64,000 bases of DNA from positions 1,288,949 through 1,352,948 of the forward strand of contig CM064430.1 of NCBI GenBank assembly GCA_032690845.1. The letters are read 5' to 3'. Origin of the DNA: Eleusine coracana subsp. coracana (lineage: Eukaryota > Streptophyta > Magnoliopsida > Poales > Poaceae). Made by a program: the position numbers and the translations under genes. The notes below the pieces were generated by a model, which saw nothing but the letters and a program-made list of their open reading frames with translations, made no database searches and was not told where the DNA came from. Below, piece after piece: positions 55,228 to 64,000 of the stretch (the stretch's first letter is position 1; each line of letters starts with the position of its first letter).

Positions 55228-56697
55228 CTAATAAAGTTTGGCTCCATTTTTCATTGAACGCTTCCTCTTTACACCTGCCGTTTTTATTTCACCAATCTCA
55301 CAAGTAATGACATAACTATGGTAGGGGGGTAGGCTAGATTTCCATACTAGGGCCTCAAATTTCCCATGAGGCCTAACATTTCCGTGTATCACATCTTGGA
55401 GTCTTATTTTTGGAACCTCATCTGAAAAACGTTGATGATACTGATGATAAATCACTAAATTTCCAGAATCTGTAGCCATTCTCCCAAAGTAAGAAGGTTT
55501 ATTTTGGTCCACAGTATCAAATGGATGGTCGCCAAATCTGGAAACAACCTTCTGAATGGATCCTCTCAAGAATGCCAGAATCTTGTACCAGAAATGGAAG
55601 TCAATATTTTCCCGCAGAGTACTGGTAGTGGTATTTGCACGACTGAGGTTACCGTACACCGTCCTAGCTATCTCCATGGCCAAGTATACAAGCCTCGGAT
55701 GCAATTTGGGATCTGTGCTTCCAAACGCAAGAGTCTTGAAGAAATACCAGTATGCCTCATAGGACAAATAGTTGAGAGTTACAGCACGCACAGTTCCAAG
55801 CTTAGTGATCTTGTTAGAGTGGCTTGTGACTATGATTTTACCACCGCTTCGTACACAAGCAGAATACAACTTATTCCATGCTTCTTCATTGAGATCCCCA
55901 GCTAAGTCAACAACAATGAGTAATCTCCCATCTTTTTTCGAGTTCAATACACAATTTTGATGTTTCATTGCACATCCTTTTGTGAAAGTAGATAGCTCAC
56001 CATCTGTAAAATCCTGATCACGCATGAACCAAATTTCTGAGAAATGGTCACGGACTCTTTCATCCTTGCAAACATGAGCAACAAGGGTACTCTTGCCGAC
56101 TTTGGTGGGACCAACTATTGGCAGGACCTCCACTTCTTTGCCTCCATGAGGCTGTATGTGCAACAAGAATCTGATGACAAGTTCAGCTTCGTTCTGGCGG
56201 CCAAACATGCAGTTTTCTAGCAAGAGATGCATGCTATAAGGCTGGCGGTACAGGAGAGGGTAGCTCGTCAAGAACATGAGTGACTCATTCATATCAATGA
56301 TCATGGAGCTCAAATCATCATGTGCCTTTTTCAGTTGTTCTGAAATCTGTGTGTTCCTACTAGAGGACCAAAATTCTTTCAGGAAATTTAATTTCGATAG
56401 AGAGTGACTCATGACCTGATCTTTGGTGTCCCCCTTATCGAGGGATTGACACATGAAAACGTCAAGGATATGATAGCCTCTGTGCATGGCATCTCTTATC
56501 ATGTCTAGCTGCTGGAGCATGGCTTGGTCAGTGATGCACCTCCCCGTGGCCTCATCAACAATGACCTCTGCTCGGTGCAGAATCCTGAAGAGGCGATCCT
56601 CCACATCCCGGATCGTCGGCTTGGAGAATTTGTTGATGAAGAAATTTATGGATCTGGTGGTTAGCTCAGCCAGGACTGCAGAAAGGACAATCTCCAT
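55228..56697 (-). CDS. NB-ARC-only protein, copy 5 (subfamily B), intact
   Basis: 489 codons, one exon, MEIVLSAVLAELTTRS to RKRSMKNGAKLY. It has the same layout as copy 4: Walker A VGPTKVGKST, RDHFSEIWFMRDQDF, LLIVVDLAGDLNEEAWN, GGKIIVTSHSNKI in the sensor region, YEAYWYFFKTLAFGSTD, and LAMEIARTVYGN in the GLPL position. The C-terminal part (FGDHPFDTVDQNKPSYFGRM, VRPHGKFEALVW, PPYHSYVITCEIGEIK) is preserved without indels. A G-box/W-box pair lies upstream and spacer block 5 further upstream. No frame damage suggests purifying selection or youth. Confidence 0.9.
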   Translation of the reverse strand: MEIVLSAVLAELTTRSINFFINKFSKPTIRDVEDRLFRILHRAEVIVDEATGRCITDQAMLQQLDMIRDAMHRGYHILDVFMCQSLDKGDTKDQVMSHSLSKLNFLKEFWSSSRNTQISEQLKKAHDDLSSMIIDMNESLMFLTSYPLLYRQPYSMHLLLENCMFGRQNEAELVIRFLLHIQPHGGKEVEVLPIVGPTKVGKSTLVAHVCKDERVRDHFSEIWFMRDQDFTDGELSTFTKGCAMKHQNCVLNSKKDGRLLIVVDLAGDLNEEAWNKLYSACVRSGGKIIVTSHSNKITKLGTVRAVTLNYLSYEAYWYFFKTLAFGSTDPKLHPRLVYLAMEIARTVYGNLSRANTTTSTLRENIDFHFWYKILAFLRGSIQKVVSRFGDHPFDTVDQNKPSYFGRMATDSGNLVIYHQYHQRFSDEVPKIRLQDVIHGNVRPHGKFEALVWKSSLPPYHSYVITCEIGEIKTAGVKRKRSMKNGAKLY

Positions 56698-56885
56698 CTG
56701 GAAATTATCTCTGCAGGAAGGTAACAGAGCAGGTGGAGCATGGGGGAGAGAACAAACAGGAGATGTAGAATTGAATAAGACATCTGAGTCAAGACTCCCT
56801 GGACATCATGCACGTTTATTAACCATTCCATAGAGATTACCTTTTCAAATATGTAAAGGTTAGTCCGGTGATCCAGTAGTCCATG

Positions 56886-56912
56886 CACGTGATTAGGTGT
56901 TTCATATTGACC
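56886..56912 (-). promoter_or_regulatory. G-box and W-box pair upstream of NB-ARC copy 5
   Basis: CACGTG at 56886-56891 and TTGACC at 56907-56912, about 190-215 bp before the ATG. The gap is five bases longer than in copy 4 because of a TTAGG insertion. Confidence 0.55.
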
Positions 56913-57584
56913 TGTGGGATTTATGCCTTTGCCTGATTGACTATTTCCCTTCCTCTTTCTCACCAACAGCTGACAACAGGAAATGGGTACAGCCAGTGAA
57001 ACTCAAGCCTTGGTAATGGGTCCTTATCATCCATTTAGCCTCTCTGCAACGCTGCCCCACAACTTGCACTTTCAACAGTTCAGTAATCTCCATTGTTGTA
57101 TCCAATTAAGGAGAGAGGTCATCAAATACCATATCAGCACAGTGTTTGGTACGTAGTTTCTAATATTCAACACTTGGTCAAAGAAAAAACTGCCTCCTGC
57201 GTAACTCCTGTCAACCTCTTGTCTGACCAATTACACCACACCATCACATAATACTACCTCAGTTCCTCGGTACATTTCAAATTGACCTTTCGGACAAAAA
57301 AAAAATGCCTTGAATAAGTTGCAGTCCAAAACACCGTGTAAAAGTGAGTAGATGCTGCTATTTACCAATGGGGACATTAACCGTCTCTGCAATACTGAGT
57401 GAACTCTTCTAGATTCCTTACATTCTTGGTTGATAGAAGAAAGCATCATTAATTCAAAGGAGAAGAACAAACAGAAAATCATGTATATATTGACCGAGGA
57501 ACTGAGGAACTTTTCTAGATTCCTTACATTCTTGATACGAAATGCAGAGTATTGCCTCTGATTGGACAAGCAGGATGCGCAATG

Positions 57585-58400
57585 AACAGAGCTTTGAGTT
57601 CAGAGTATCCAAACCTAGAGGTGGAATGTCGACCAGTGATCCTTAGACGGGATCAGGGCGACGTCGAGCGAAGGCGATCCCGAGCTCTTCGCCGCCCCAT
57701 ACCGGACCGCCGCAGCCAACGGCGGTGGTCGCGGTGGCCGGATCCCTCGCCGCCTCCGACCGCCGCGTTCAGTGCGCGCCGGCCAGCCACGCGACGCGAT
57801 CAAGACCGCAGGAAGCAGATGCGCGCATATCGACTCTCCGGTGGCGATGGCGAAGCGCTTTGCAGTGGAGCCTAGTGGAGGTCGCCGGAAGCGGCGCGAG
57901 CTCGCCGCTCGCCGGGTTACCAAGTCGGAGGTCAGGAATTTTTAAAAAAAGCCCCCCTGATTTGGATCGTGATTAATAGTCGCGATCCGATATTTTGCAA
58001 ATGGACCTCTAGTTTGGATCGCGATCTCCTAATATTTACATATGAGTCCCTCATTTGGTAAGAATATTTGCAAATCGGTCCTCTTTCGCCTCCCCTTCGC
58101 CGGTTCATGCCCTTGCGCCGCCACACGCCGCCGCCTTTCGTCCTGAACTCGTCGCTCCACTCAGGTTCGAGCATAGGCACCCCAATACTTAATCCTCTGC
58201 TTCAATTTGTGAAAGGAAAAGGAGGGGAAGCGCTCTATGGAATCACCGGAGCAGAGCAGCCACCGCCGAACAGCACTGCCGCTGGCTGCGTGTGGCTTGG
58301 TGCCATTCACATTCAGTACTTAACTGCTCTTGTCCATTCTACTTGCGCTCTGATGATCTCTGACGAAAAACTTTTTTCACGGGAAATTGATCCAGGAACT
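57585..58400 (+). repeat. NB-ARC array spacer block, copy 5
   Basis: It starts with GAACAGAGCTTTGAGTTCAG, then a GC-rich part ending GTGGAGGTCGCCGGAAGC, a CCCCCC run, the palindrome (57964-57988), GC-rich CGCCGCCGCC sequence, GGAAGCGCTCTATGGAATC and TTCTACTTGCGCTCTGATGA. This is the same order as copies 3 and 4. Confidence 0.65.
57964..58026. repeat. 25-bp palindrome plus half-copy
   Basis: GGATCGTGA...TCGCGATCC at 57964-57988 with TTAATAG between the arms, then TTTGCAAATGGACCTCTAG and a second TTTGGATCGCGATC at 58013-58026. Confidence 0.8.
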
Positions 58401-59636
58401 GTTTTAAGTGTTACGTGATGCACTGACGCTGATCACAGGGAGCTGGCAGGCTCACATTTTGTTTCGCTCGCACAGGAGGGTTCAGGGCACCAATTAATTA
58501 CTACTCAGCAACCAAAAGTAACTGAAATACGGTGATTGGATGATGGTTGCAGTTGATGCATAACAACCAAATGTTATGATCTTAGGGATTACATAGTGAG
58601 AGACCTTGAACAAATACCATAAAAAATAAGAAAAACTGATTTGAACACAACAGCGACGCCAACCTCTTCCTCAGATAAAAAAAAAGTGCAGATAAAGAAA
58701 AAGCACGGCCAGTATGTTGTTGTTCTGGTTGTGCTTTTCATTACTTCTGCTGCCACACGCCGAGTCTTCTTCCATACAGCAACGGGTTCATCCAGAGTCT
58801 GAAGATCACTTACTCTGTCTTCCATGCAAGCATGCATCAACCCAAAGCCTCCTCCCTCATCCTACGGCTGGTACGTATTTGCTTGTAATTTAACATTTAA
58901 TAGTAAGTTATCAAGTGATGAATGGAGCAAACAAATTCATCGCATCTCATGAAAATCGGTGTTTCAAACATCATGCAATTGTTAACTATGACATTAGAAG
59001 CCTTCCACCAGGCAGAATAGTAGCATAGTAACTCTATAATCTCCATGGGAAATTGATTCACAAACTCTGCTCGGCACTTCCTGCCTCATCCACAATTTTT
59101 TTTGCTGTGAGCACGCCCATCCAGTACATGGATAAACATTCAGCAACCCAAAAGGAACTAAACATGATCACCGAGTACAGTAGCTAAAATAATGTGAAGT
59201 CGTTCAGTCCAATCCAACACTCCAACTAGCTCAGTATCTCCTCCCGGCTCTACCTGGAGCAGCGCTTGATTTAGTACACCAATTCTACTTAAATCATGAG
59301 CCTCTCCTTGCTTTGCAACAAGCAGCTGATGACCTGCTCCATTTCATTCTGGGAACCAAACATGACCATGAGGCTGAGTTGACAAATGGATTCTCCTTTT
59401 TTAGCAGGAGAGCTAACTAAAGGAATTGCAGGATACAGGTATAACAAACAGAAGACTGTCAGCGCCTGCATTCTGGGGCTCCCACACGAGAAAAAAAAAT
59501 GCAATGCATTGTAGTTTCTTGCATTATTTTGTTAATAATAGGTAGCAGTACAGTTTCACAATACTGTAAGTTGTGTGACAACATATATCAAAATACTCAA
59601 ATTTGGCTGAAAATGAAAGGATCAATAAAGTGTGAT
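58401..59636. other. 3' flank of NB-ARC copy 6
   Basis: Contains a short minus-strand open stretch near 58736-58830 (HACMEDRVSDLQTLDEPVAV) with coding-like composition and no family I can name. From 59200 on it is the shared 3' flank of the family. Confidence 0.4.
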
Positions 59637-61112
59637 TCAGTTTTTCATCGAACGTTTCCTCTTGGCACCAGTGGTTTTTACTTTATCAATCTCACAAGTA
59701 AGGACATAACTATGGTAGGGGGGTATTCTAGACCTCCATACCAGGGCCTCAAATTTCCCATGAGGCCTAACATTTCCATATGTCACATCTGTGATTCTTA
59801 TTTTTGGAACGTCATCATCTGAAAAGCATTGATGATATTGATGATAAATCACTAAATCTCCAGAAATTGTAACCATCCTCTCAACGTAAGAAGGTTTATT
59901 TTGGTCCAAAACATCAAATGGATGCTCACCAAATCTGGAGACATGCTTCTGAATTAATCCTCTCAAGAAGATAAGAACCTTACACCAAAAGTGGATGTCA
60001 AAGTTTTCCCTCATAAGACAGGCAAAGATGCTAGCACGAGAAAGGCTACCCAACCAACCTCTCACCATCCTGGCTATCTCCATGGCCAAGTATGCAAGCC
60101 TTGGATGCATTTTGGGATCTGTGCTTCCAAATGTAATTGTCTTGAAGAAATACCAGTATGCCTCATAGGTTAAAAAGTTCAGAGTAAGAGCCTGCACACT
60201 TCCAAGCTTGGTGATCTTGTCAGACTGGTTTACGACTATCATTTTACTACCGCATGGCACATACTGTTTAGAAGCAGAATACAACTTATTCCATGTTTCT
60301 TCATTGAGATCCCTAGCTAAGTCCACAACAATTAATAATCTCCCATGTTTTTTCGGGTTCAACATACAATGCTGATGTTTCACTACACATCCTTCTGTGG
60401 AAGTGGCTAGCTCATCATTTGTAAAATCTTGATCACGCAAGAACCAAATTTCTGAGAAATGATCACGTACTCTTTCATCCTTGCAAACATGAGCAACAAG
60501 GGTACTCTTGCCGACTTTGGTAGGACCAACTATTGGCAGGACCTCCAATTCTTTGCCTCCATGAGGTTGTGTGTGCAGCAAGAATTTAATGACTAGTTCA
60601 GCTTCCCTCTGGCGGCCAAACATGCAGTTCTCTAGTAAGAGATGCATGCTATAAGGCTGGTGGTATAAGAGAGGGTAGCTCGTCAAGAACACGAATAACT
60701 CTTTTATATCAATGATCATGGAGCTCAAATCATCATGTGCCTTTTCCAGTTGTTCTGAAATCTGTGTTTTCCTACTGGAGGACCAAAAGTCTTCCAGGGA
60801 ATTTAATTTGGACAGAGAGTGACTCGTAACCTGATCCCTGGCGTCCACCTTGTAGAGGGACTGACACCTGAAGACGTCAAGCATATAATAGCCTCTGTAC
60901 ATGGCGTCTCTTATCATGTCTAGCTGCTGGAGCATGGCCTGGTTAGTGATGCGCCGCCCCATGGCCTCATCAATAATAACCTGTGCTTGGTGCAGAACTC
61001 TGCGGAGGCGATCCTCCACGTCCACCGCCGTTGGCTTGGAGATTTTGTTGATGAAGAAATTTATGGATCTGGTGGTTAGCTCAGACAAAACTGCAGAAAG
61101 GACAATCTCCAT
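59637..61112 (-). CDS. NB-ARC-only protein, copy 6 (subfamily B), intact
   Basis: 491 codons, one exon, MEIVLSAVLSELTTRS to GAKRKRSMKN. Walker A VGPTKVGKST, LLIVVDLARDLNEETWN, GSKMIVVNQSDKI at the sensor, TYEAYWYFFKTITFGSTD, and LAMEIARMVRGWLG, which carries a three-residue insertion relative to copies 4 and 5. One extra Asp lies in the C-terminal SDDDVPKIRI. It is the most diverged intact member of subfamily B and the first one transcribed from the right edge of the array. The G-box upstream has lost its first base (AACGTG), so its regulation may differ. Confidence 0.9.
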   Translation of the reverse strand: MEIVLSAVLSELTTRSINFFINKISKPTAVDVEDRLRRVLHQAQVIIDEAMGRRITNQAMLQQLDMIRDAMYRGYYMLDVFRCQSLYKVDARDQVTSHSLSKLNSLEDFWSSSRKTQISEQLEKAHDDLSSMIIDIKELFVFLTSYPLLYHQPYSMHLLLENCMFGRQREAELVIKFLLHTQPHGGKELEVLPIVGPTKVGKSTLVAHVCKDERVRDHFSEIWFLRDQDFTNDELATSTEGCVVKHQHCMLNPKKHGRLLIVVDLARDLNEETWNKLYSASKQYVPCGSKMIVVNQSDKITKLGSVQALTLNFLTYEAYWYFFKTITFGSTDPKMHPRLAYLAMEIARMVRGWLGSLSRASIFACLMRENFDIHFWCKVLIFLRGLIQKHVSRFGEHPFDVLDQNKPSYVERMVTISGDLVIYHQYHQCFSDDDVPKIRITDVTYGNVRPHGKFEALVWRSRIPPYHSYVLTCEIDKVKTTGAKRKRSMKN

Positions 61113-61334
61113 CTAGTAACTGTCTCCTCAAGAAGGTAACATAGCAGATGGAGAGAATGAACAAGATTGGTGGGGAACAAACTGGAGGGGCGACCCCAAC
61201 AGATTATAATGTATTGAAATAAAAGTATAAGTCATACAAACAAAGTTCAAAAGGCAACAGAGAAAAAGGAAACAAACATGAGATGTTCTGGCGTTGAATG
61301 AGATATCTGAGTCAAAACTATTCAGTGGTCCATG

Positions 61335-61356
61335 AACGTGATGTTTCATTTTGACC
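61335..61356 (-). promoter_or_regulatory. degenerate G-box and W-box upstream of NB-ARC copy 6
   Basis: AACGTG (ACGT core kept) at 61335-61340 and TTGACC at 61351-61356, about 225-245 bp before the ATG. It is the only intact gene of the array with a mutated G-box. Confidence 0.45.
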
Positions 61357-62260
61357 TATGGGATTTATGCCTTTGCCTATTTTCTGATAGACTATTTTTC
61401 TTCCTCTTTCTAAATAACAGCTGAGAACAGGAACAAGGTACAGCACATGAATCTCAAGCCTTGCAAAGCGGGCAATCACAATCCATTTAGTCTACCTAGA
61501 AAGCTTCACCAGTTCAGACGTGGAAGGTTGATTTTCAACCCATTGCAGACAAGGTAGAAGGCAGCCTAACAGGAATGACTGGAAGAAATATGACAGGCGG
61601 TTCCAGTCCAAAAATTCAAGTTTGAGCTTTGTAAGCCCTTCTGCCTTTCCAGATTGTTCTGATTTGACCTTTTATTTTCTTCCTCATTGCCAACAAATAT
61701 TAGCAGTGCCAGCTATGAACAGCTGCAGTTCTTGAATTTTCACATGACAAGAAGCACACACTACCCCTTCTTCTGCATTGCATTACATGCTAGTGAGGAG
61801 TCCAGCTACGCAATATGGAGCTGCTGCTGTCTGCTGGATTGTAAGCATTCAAAATTTAGTACACATTGTCCTTTCTTCTCCGTTTGTTCTTCTTGCATTC
61901 AAAGAGAACATTCGAGTGGTAACTTTTGACCTTTTGTAGAGTATTGTTCTTCGAGCAATACTCTACAAAGCACAACAACAACAAAAAAAAACAATAAAAA
62001 CACTGCAAATTTTGTTGACTGAACCGATACTTTTGAACTTCAAGTGGTAACAGCGATGAAGACTGAATTAGAGATTATAAAGTGGACCATGTCAGAAAAT
62101 CTCCAGTAATATTCTTAATAAGCTCAGTAATAGAAAAATGAGGACCAGGCACCATCTGAAAAGAAGAGATTGCACATTGTCAAATTCCGGTCGGCCCCTT
62201 TAACTTATCCACTAGGCAAAGCAGGTAAATTAAGCGGTCGCTATTATAGCATCCAAAACG
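61357..62260. other. upstream flank of NB-ARC copy 6
   Basis: Shared family 5' flank to about 61760, then the broken copy of the divergent exon-1-like sequence (ATG at 61815, stop after nine codons). No other gene. Confidence 0.45.
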
Positions 62261-62990
62261 CACTCAAGACTTTTTGTCAACTACCGTATTGCAATTAGAT
62301 GAATTTCGATTAGTTTCGATGGGCTTAGCTGAAAGGAAGCGAAGACGGAGTAAATTGAGAATAAAGGCAAACCAGGTGTGCGAGAAGTCGGATGCGCGGC
62401 AGGTTGCTGCGGCGGATCGACGACGAGGGGGGCCGGAAGTGGGCGCTTGGCCGAGCGCGTCCTGTCGACTCGTCCCCGACCGACGAGGCGGCCTATGGTG
62501 GTGCTCCCTGTGTCGCTGGATTCCACTCCATCTCTGGTAGCCGGCATCGCCATGGCTCGCGCACAAGGACGGAGGCAGCCGCTGGAGCGCTTGGCGGCGG
62601 CGCGACCCCGTCGGCGGCCATGACCATGGCCGGACGGGAAATTTATAAAATGACCCCTGATTTGGATCGTAACTATTGACCGCGATCCAAACTAGGGACC
62701 TATATGTAAATATTAGGATGGCGGACAATAATCGCGATCCAAATATTTGAAAATTACACCCTGGTCTGGTTGGGCTGTTGCGGAGACGACGAATTGAGCG
62801 GGCCGGCAGCGTAAATGGGCCTTGGGCCCTTGCGCATTTACGTTGAGTGCTGGGCCTTTTTGCTTGGGCTGCTGAAATTTGAAACGAGTGACTTGAAGGT
62901 CTTTCCAGTCTCCACTCTCCAGCGCCGTCCTGCGTCCTCCTCGCCGAAGCCGGAGAAGGCAGCCAACTTCTCAAGTGCCCTCTGATTCCT
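62261..62990. repeat. NB-ARC array spacer, right-most copy with palindromes
   Basis: GC-rich part (62390-62630), then an ATTTATAAAATGACCCCTGA lead and palindrome units at 62664-62688 and 62731-62740. It has the same order as 13755-14545 and 57585-58026 but weaker similarity in the GC-rich part. The minus-strand frame 62264-62974 is open but not recognisable. Confidence 0.5.
62664..62740. repeat. 25-bp palindrome plus half-copy
   Basis: GGATCGTAA...CGCGATCC at 62664-62688 and ATCGCGATCC at 62731-62740, with an AGGGACCTATATGTAAATAT stretch between them. Confidence 0.75.
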
Positions 62991-63530
62991 TTCTCATTGC
63001 TCCGTCCATGGTGATCATATATGCGCTTGATTGATGGATGTTAATTAATTTTAAGGGAGCTCGATACGGTTGTTAGCACGACGCAAATGTTGCGTCGTCG
63101 TCTTAATTGGCCGCATTAGGCGATAATGGAGGGCTGGATTACATATATAGTTCTCTCACTGCATCTGAGAGGGGAGAAAATTAACGACTCACTATGATAG
63201 AGACGTCTCATATCTCAACTCCAGGATTAATTATATTTGAGCATTCACATGCAAACAAAGCAATGTTTAAAAAAAAGAAATATATTTTTAATATTCCACT
63301 GTTTTCTTTATTACAAGTAGAAAGATTATGGAAACTCCAAAAAAAAAAAACTAGACCAAACGTTTGAGTACATAGAAACAAATTTTTGCAAAGAAGAGAA
63401 ACACTGTAAATCGACTCAATGCATGAACATTATGGAAATAACAATTGCAATTCGAGCAACCGATGAAGAAGTATCCAGCGCGTGCCCACAGACACATGTG
63501 CTAGTACATCATCATACATGCCCACTAAGA
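62991..63530. other. intergenic, probable 3' flank of the DMP gene
   Basis: AT-rich, no ORF. The stretch just below 63530 is likely the DMP 3' UTR. Confidence 0.45.
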
Positions 63531-64000
63531 TCATCGCGGGTCCTGCAACCGTGACTCTATATTATCAATCGTCCTGGACGACAAGGAAGGGACGGCGGTA
63601 GTGTCACCACCGCTGAAGAAATCGATGCCCTTTCTTGTGGTCGGGAACGCCATGAATACAAAGCTCGACAACACAGCCATCCCCAGCGGCATATTCTTTA
63701 GCAGCTGCTTAGTGTGGATGCTTGCCTGGGGGAAGAAGCAGTTCTGGATCCCTAGGTCGCCAGCGGCGTAGGCGAGGAACACAGCCGCCGAGAAGAAGGC
63801 CCGCACGTAGTCAGTCATCTTCACGCGCCGCTTCCTGAGCTCAGGAAAGAGCTCACGTAACTCCTTCTGCTGGTTCCCTTCGTTGAACATGACGAGGCGT
63901 CCCGGGAAGACCATGGCGTAGCACATCTTTCCCCGGTAGACGAAGCTGTCCGTGAAGGAGAAGAAGATGCACGAGAGAGTGAGCAACGTGACGAGAACGA
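63531..64000 (-). CDS. DMP (DUF679) membrane protein, 5' part outside window
   Basis: The frame is open from the window end to the stop at 63531 (about 155 residues). It matches the C-terminal three quarters of DMP proteins: TLSCIFFSFTDSFVYRGK, then VKMTDYVRAFFSAAVFLAYA, GDLGIQNCFFP, TKQLLKNMPLGMAVLSSFVF and MAFPTTRKGIDFFSGGD. Three hydrophobic segments are visible; the full family has four. DMPs sit in ER, tonoplast or plasma membrane, and some act in gamete fusion or senescence. Which member this is cannot be told from the fragment. These genes are usually single-exon, consistent with the uninterrupted frame. Confidence 0.9.
   Translation of the reverse strand, partial: VLVTLLTLSCIFFSFTDSFVYRGKMCYAMVFPGRLVMFNEGNQQKELRELFPELRKRRVKMTDYVRAFFSAAVFLAYAAGDLGIQNCFFPQASIHTKQLLKNMPLGMAVLSSFVFMAFPTTRKGIDFFSGGDTTAVPSLSSRTIDNIESRLQDPR

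Noticed and set aside
42344..61112. LRR domains or full NLR genes
   Set aside because: No LxxLxLxx pattern follows the NB-ARC-like core in any copy; the ORFs stop at the same conserved basic tail.
62264..62974. 236-codon minus-strand frame as a gene
   Set aside because: Composition-driven frame across a spacer with palindromes; not conserved in the equivalent spacers.
1..64000. tRNA, rRNA or snoRNA genes
   Set aside because: No cloverleaf with matching TPsiC loop or rRNA segment was noticed on either strand by eye; a tRNAscan-SE or Rfam run would settle it.

Overview
The window is nuclear DNA of a grass (Poaceae). It has GC-rich exon-like blocks in AT-rich flanks, GT-AG (and one GC-AG) introns, many miniature inverted-repeat elements, a Ty1/copia retrotransposon, and protein families typical of monocots (DUF538, DMP/DUF679, NB-ARC-only proteins). 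The species cannot be fixed from the sequence alone.

Left edge (1-7322): the 3' part of a decayed SIRE/Maximus-type copia element on the + strand. It runs gag, protease, integrase, reverse transcriptase and RNase H, with stops and frameshifts, then a long non-coding tail, a polypurine tract and one complete-looking 1.7 kb LTR. At 9.0-9.5 kb is an intact single-exon DUF538 gene (minus strand).

NB-ARC family (10-12.4 kb and 42-61 kb): all copies lie on the minus strand and are single-exon genes of about 490 codons. Each has a coiled N-terminus, a P-loop NTPase core, no LRR and a basic C-terminal tail. Four are intact (45254-46711, 51223-52701, 55228-56697, 59637-61112). Two are frameshifted (10930-12376, 42344-43819). 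Two are fragments (10305-10445 C-terminal, 44216-44288 N-terminal). They form two subfamilies. A G-box/W-box pair sits about 170-240 bp upstream of each start, and the copies are separated by a recurring GC-rich spacer, several copies of which carry a 25-bp imperfect palindrome. This tandem array is the dominant feature.

Middle (17.8-36.7 kb), between the isolated first NB-ARC copy and the main array: a frameshifted DnaJ-type gene (minus), the last five exons of nicotinate phosphoribosyltransferase (minus, 5' part missing), a PIF/Harbinger transposase gene with an intact DDE triad (plus), and a 15-exon ULP2-type SUMO protease gene (plus, 25950-36726). The protease has a 96-bp-period coding repeat in its C-terminal tail and a transposon in its longest intron. 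Several TIR elements lie between these genes, one with a perfect 9-bp target-site duplication (49281-49815).

Right edge: a DMP (DUF679) membrane protein gene on the minus strand, cut by the window end. Functionally, SUMO removal, NAD salvage and candidate immune-type NTPases simply lie near each other; nothing in the sequence links them into one pathway.
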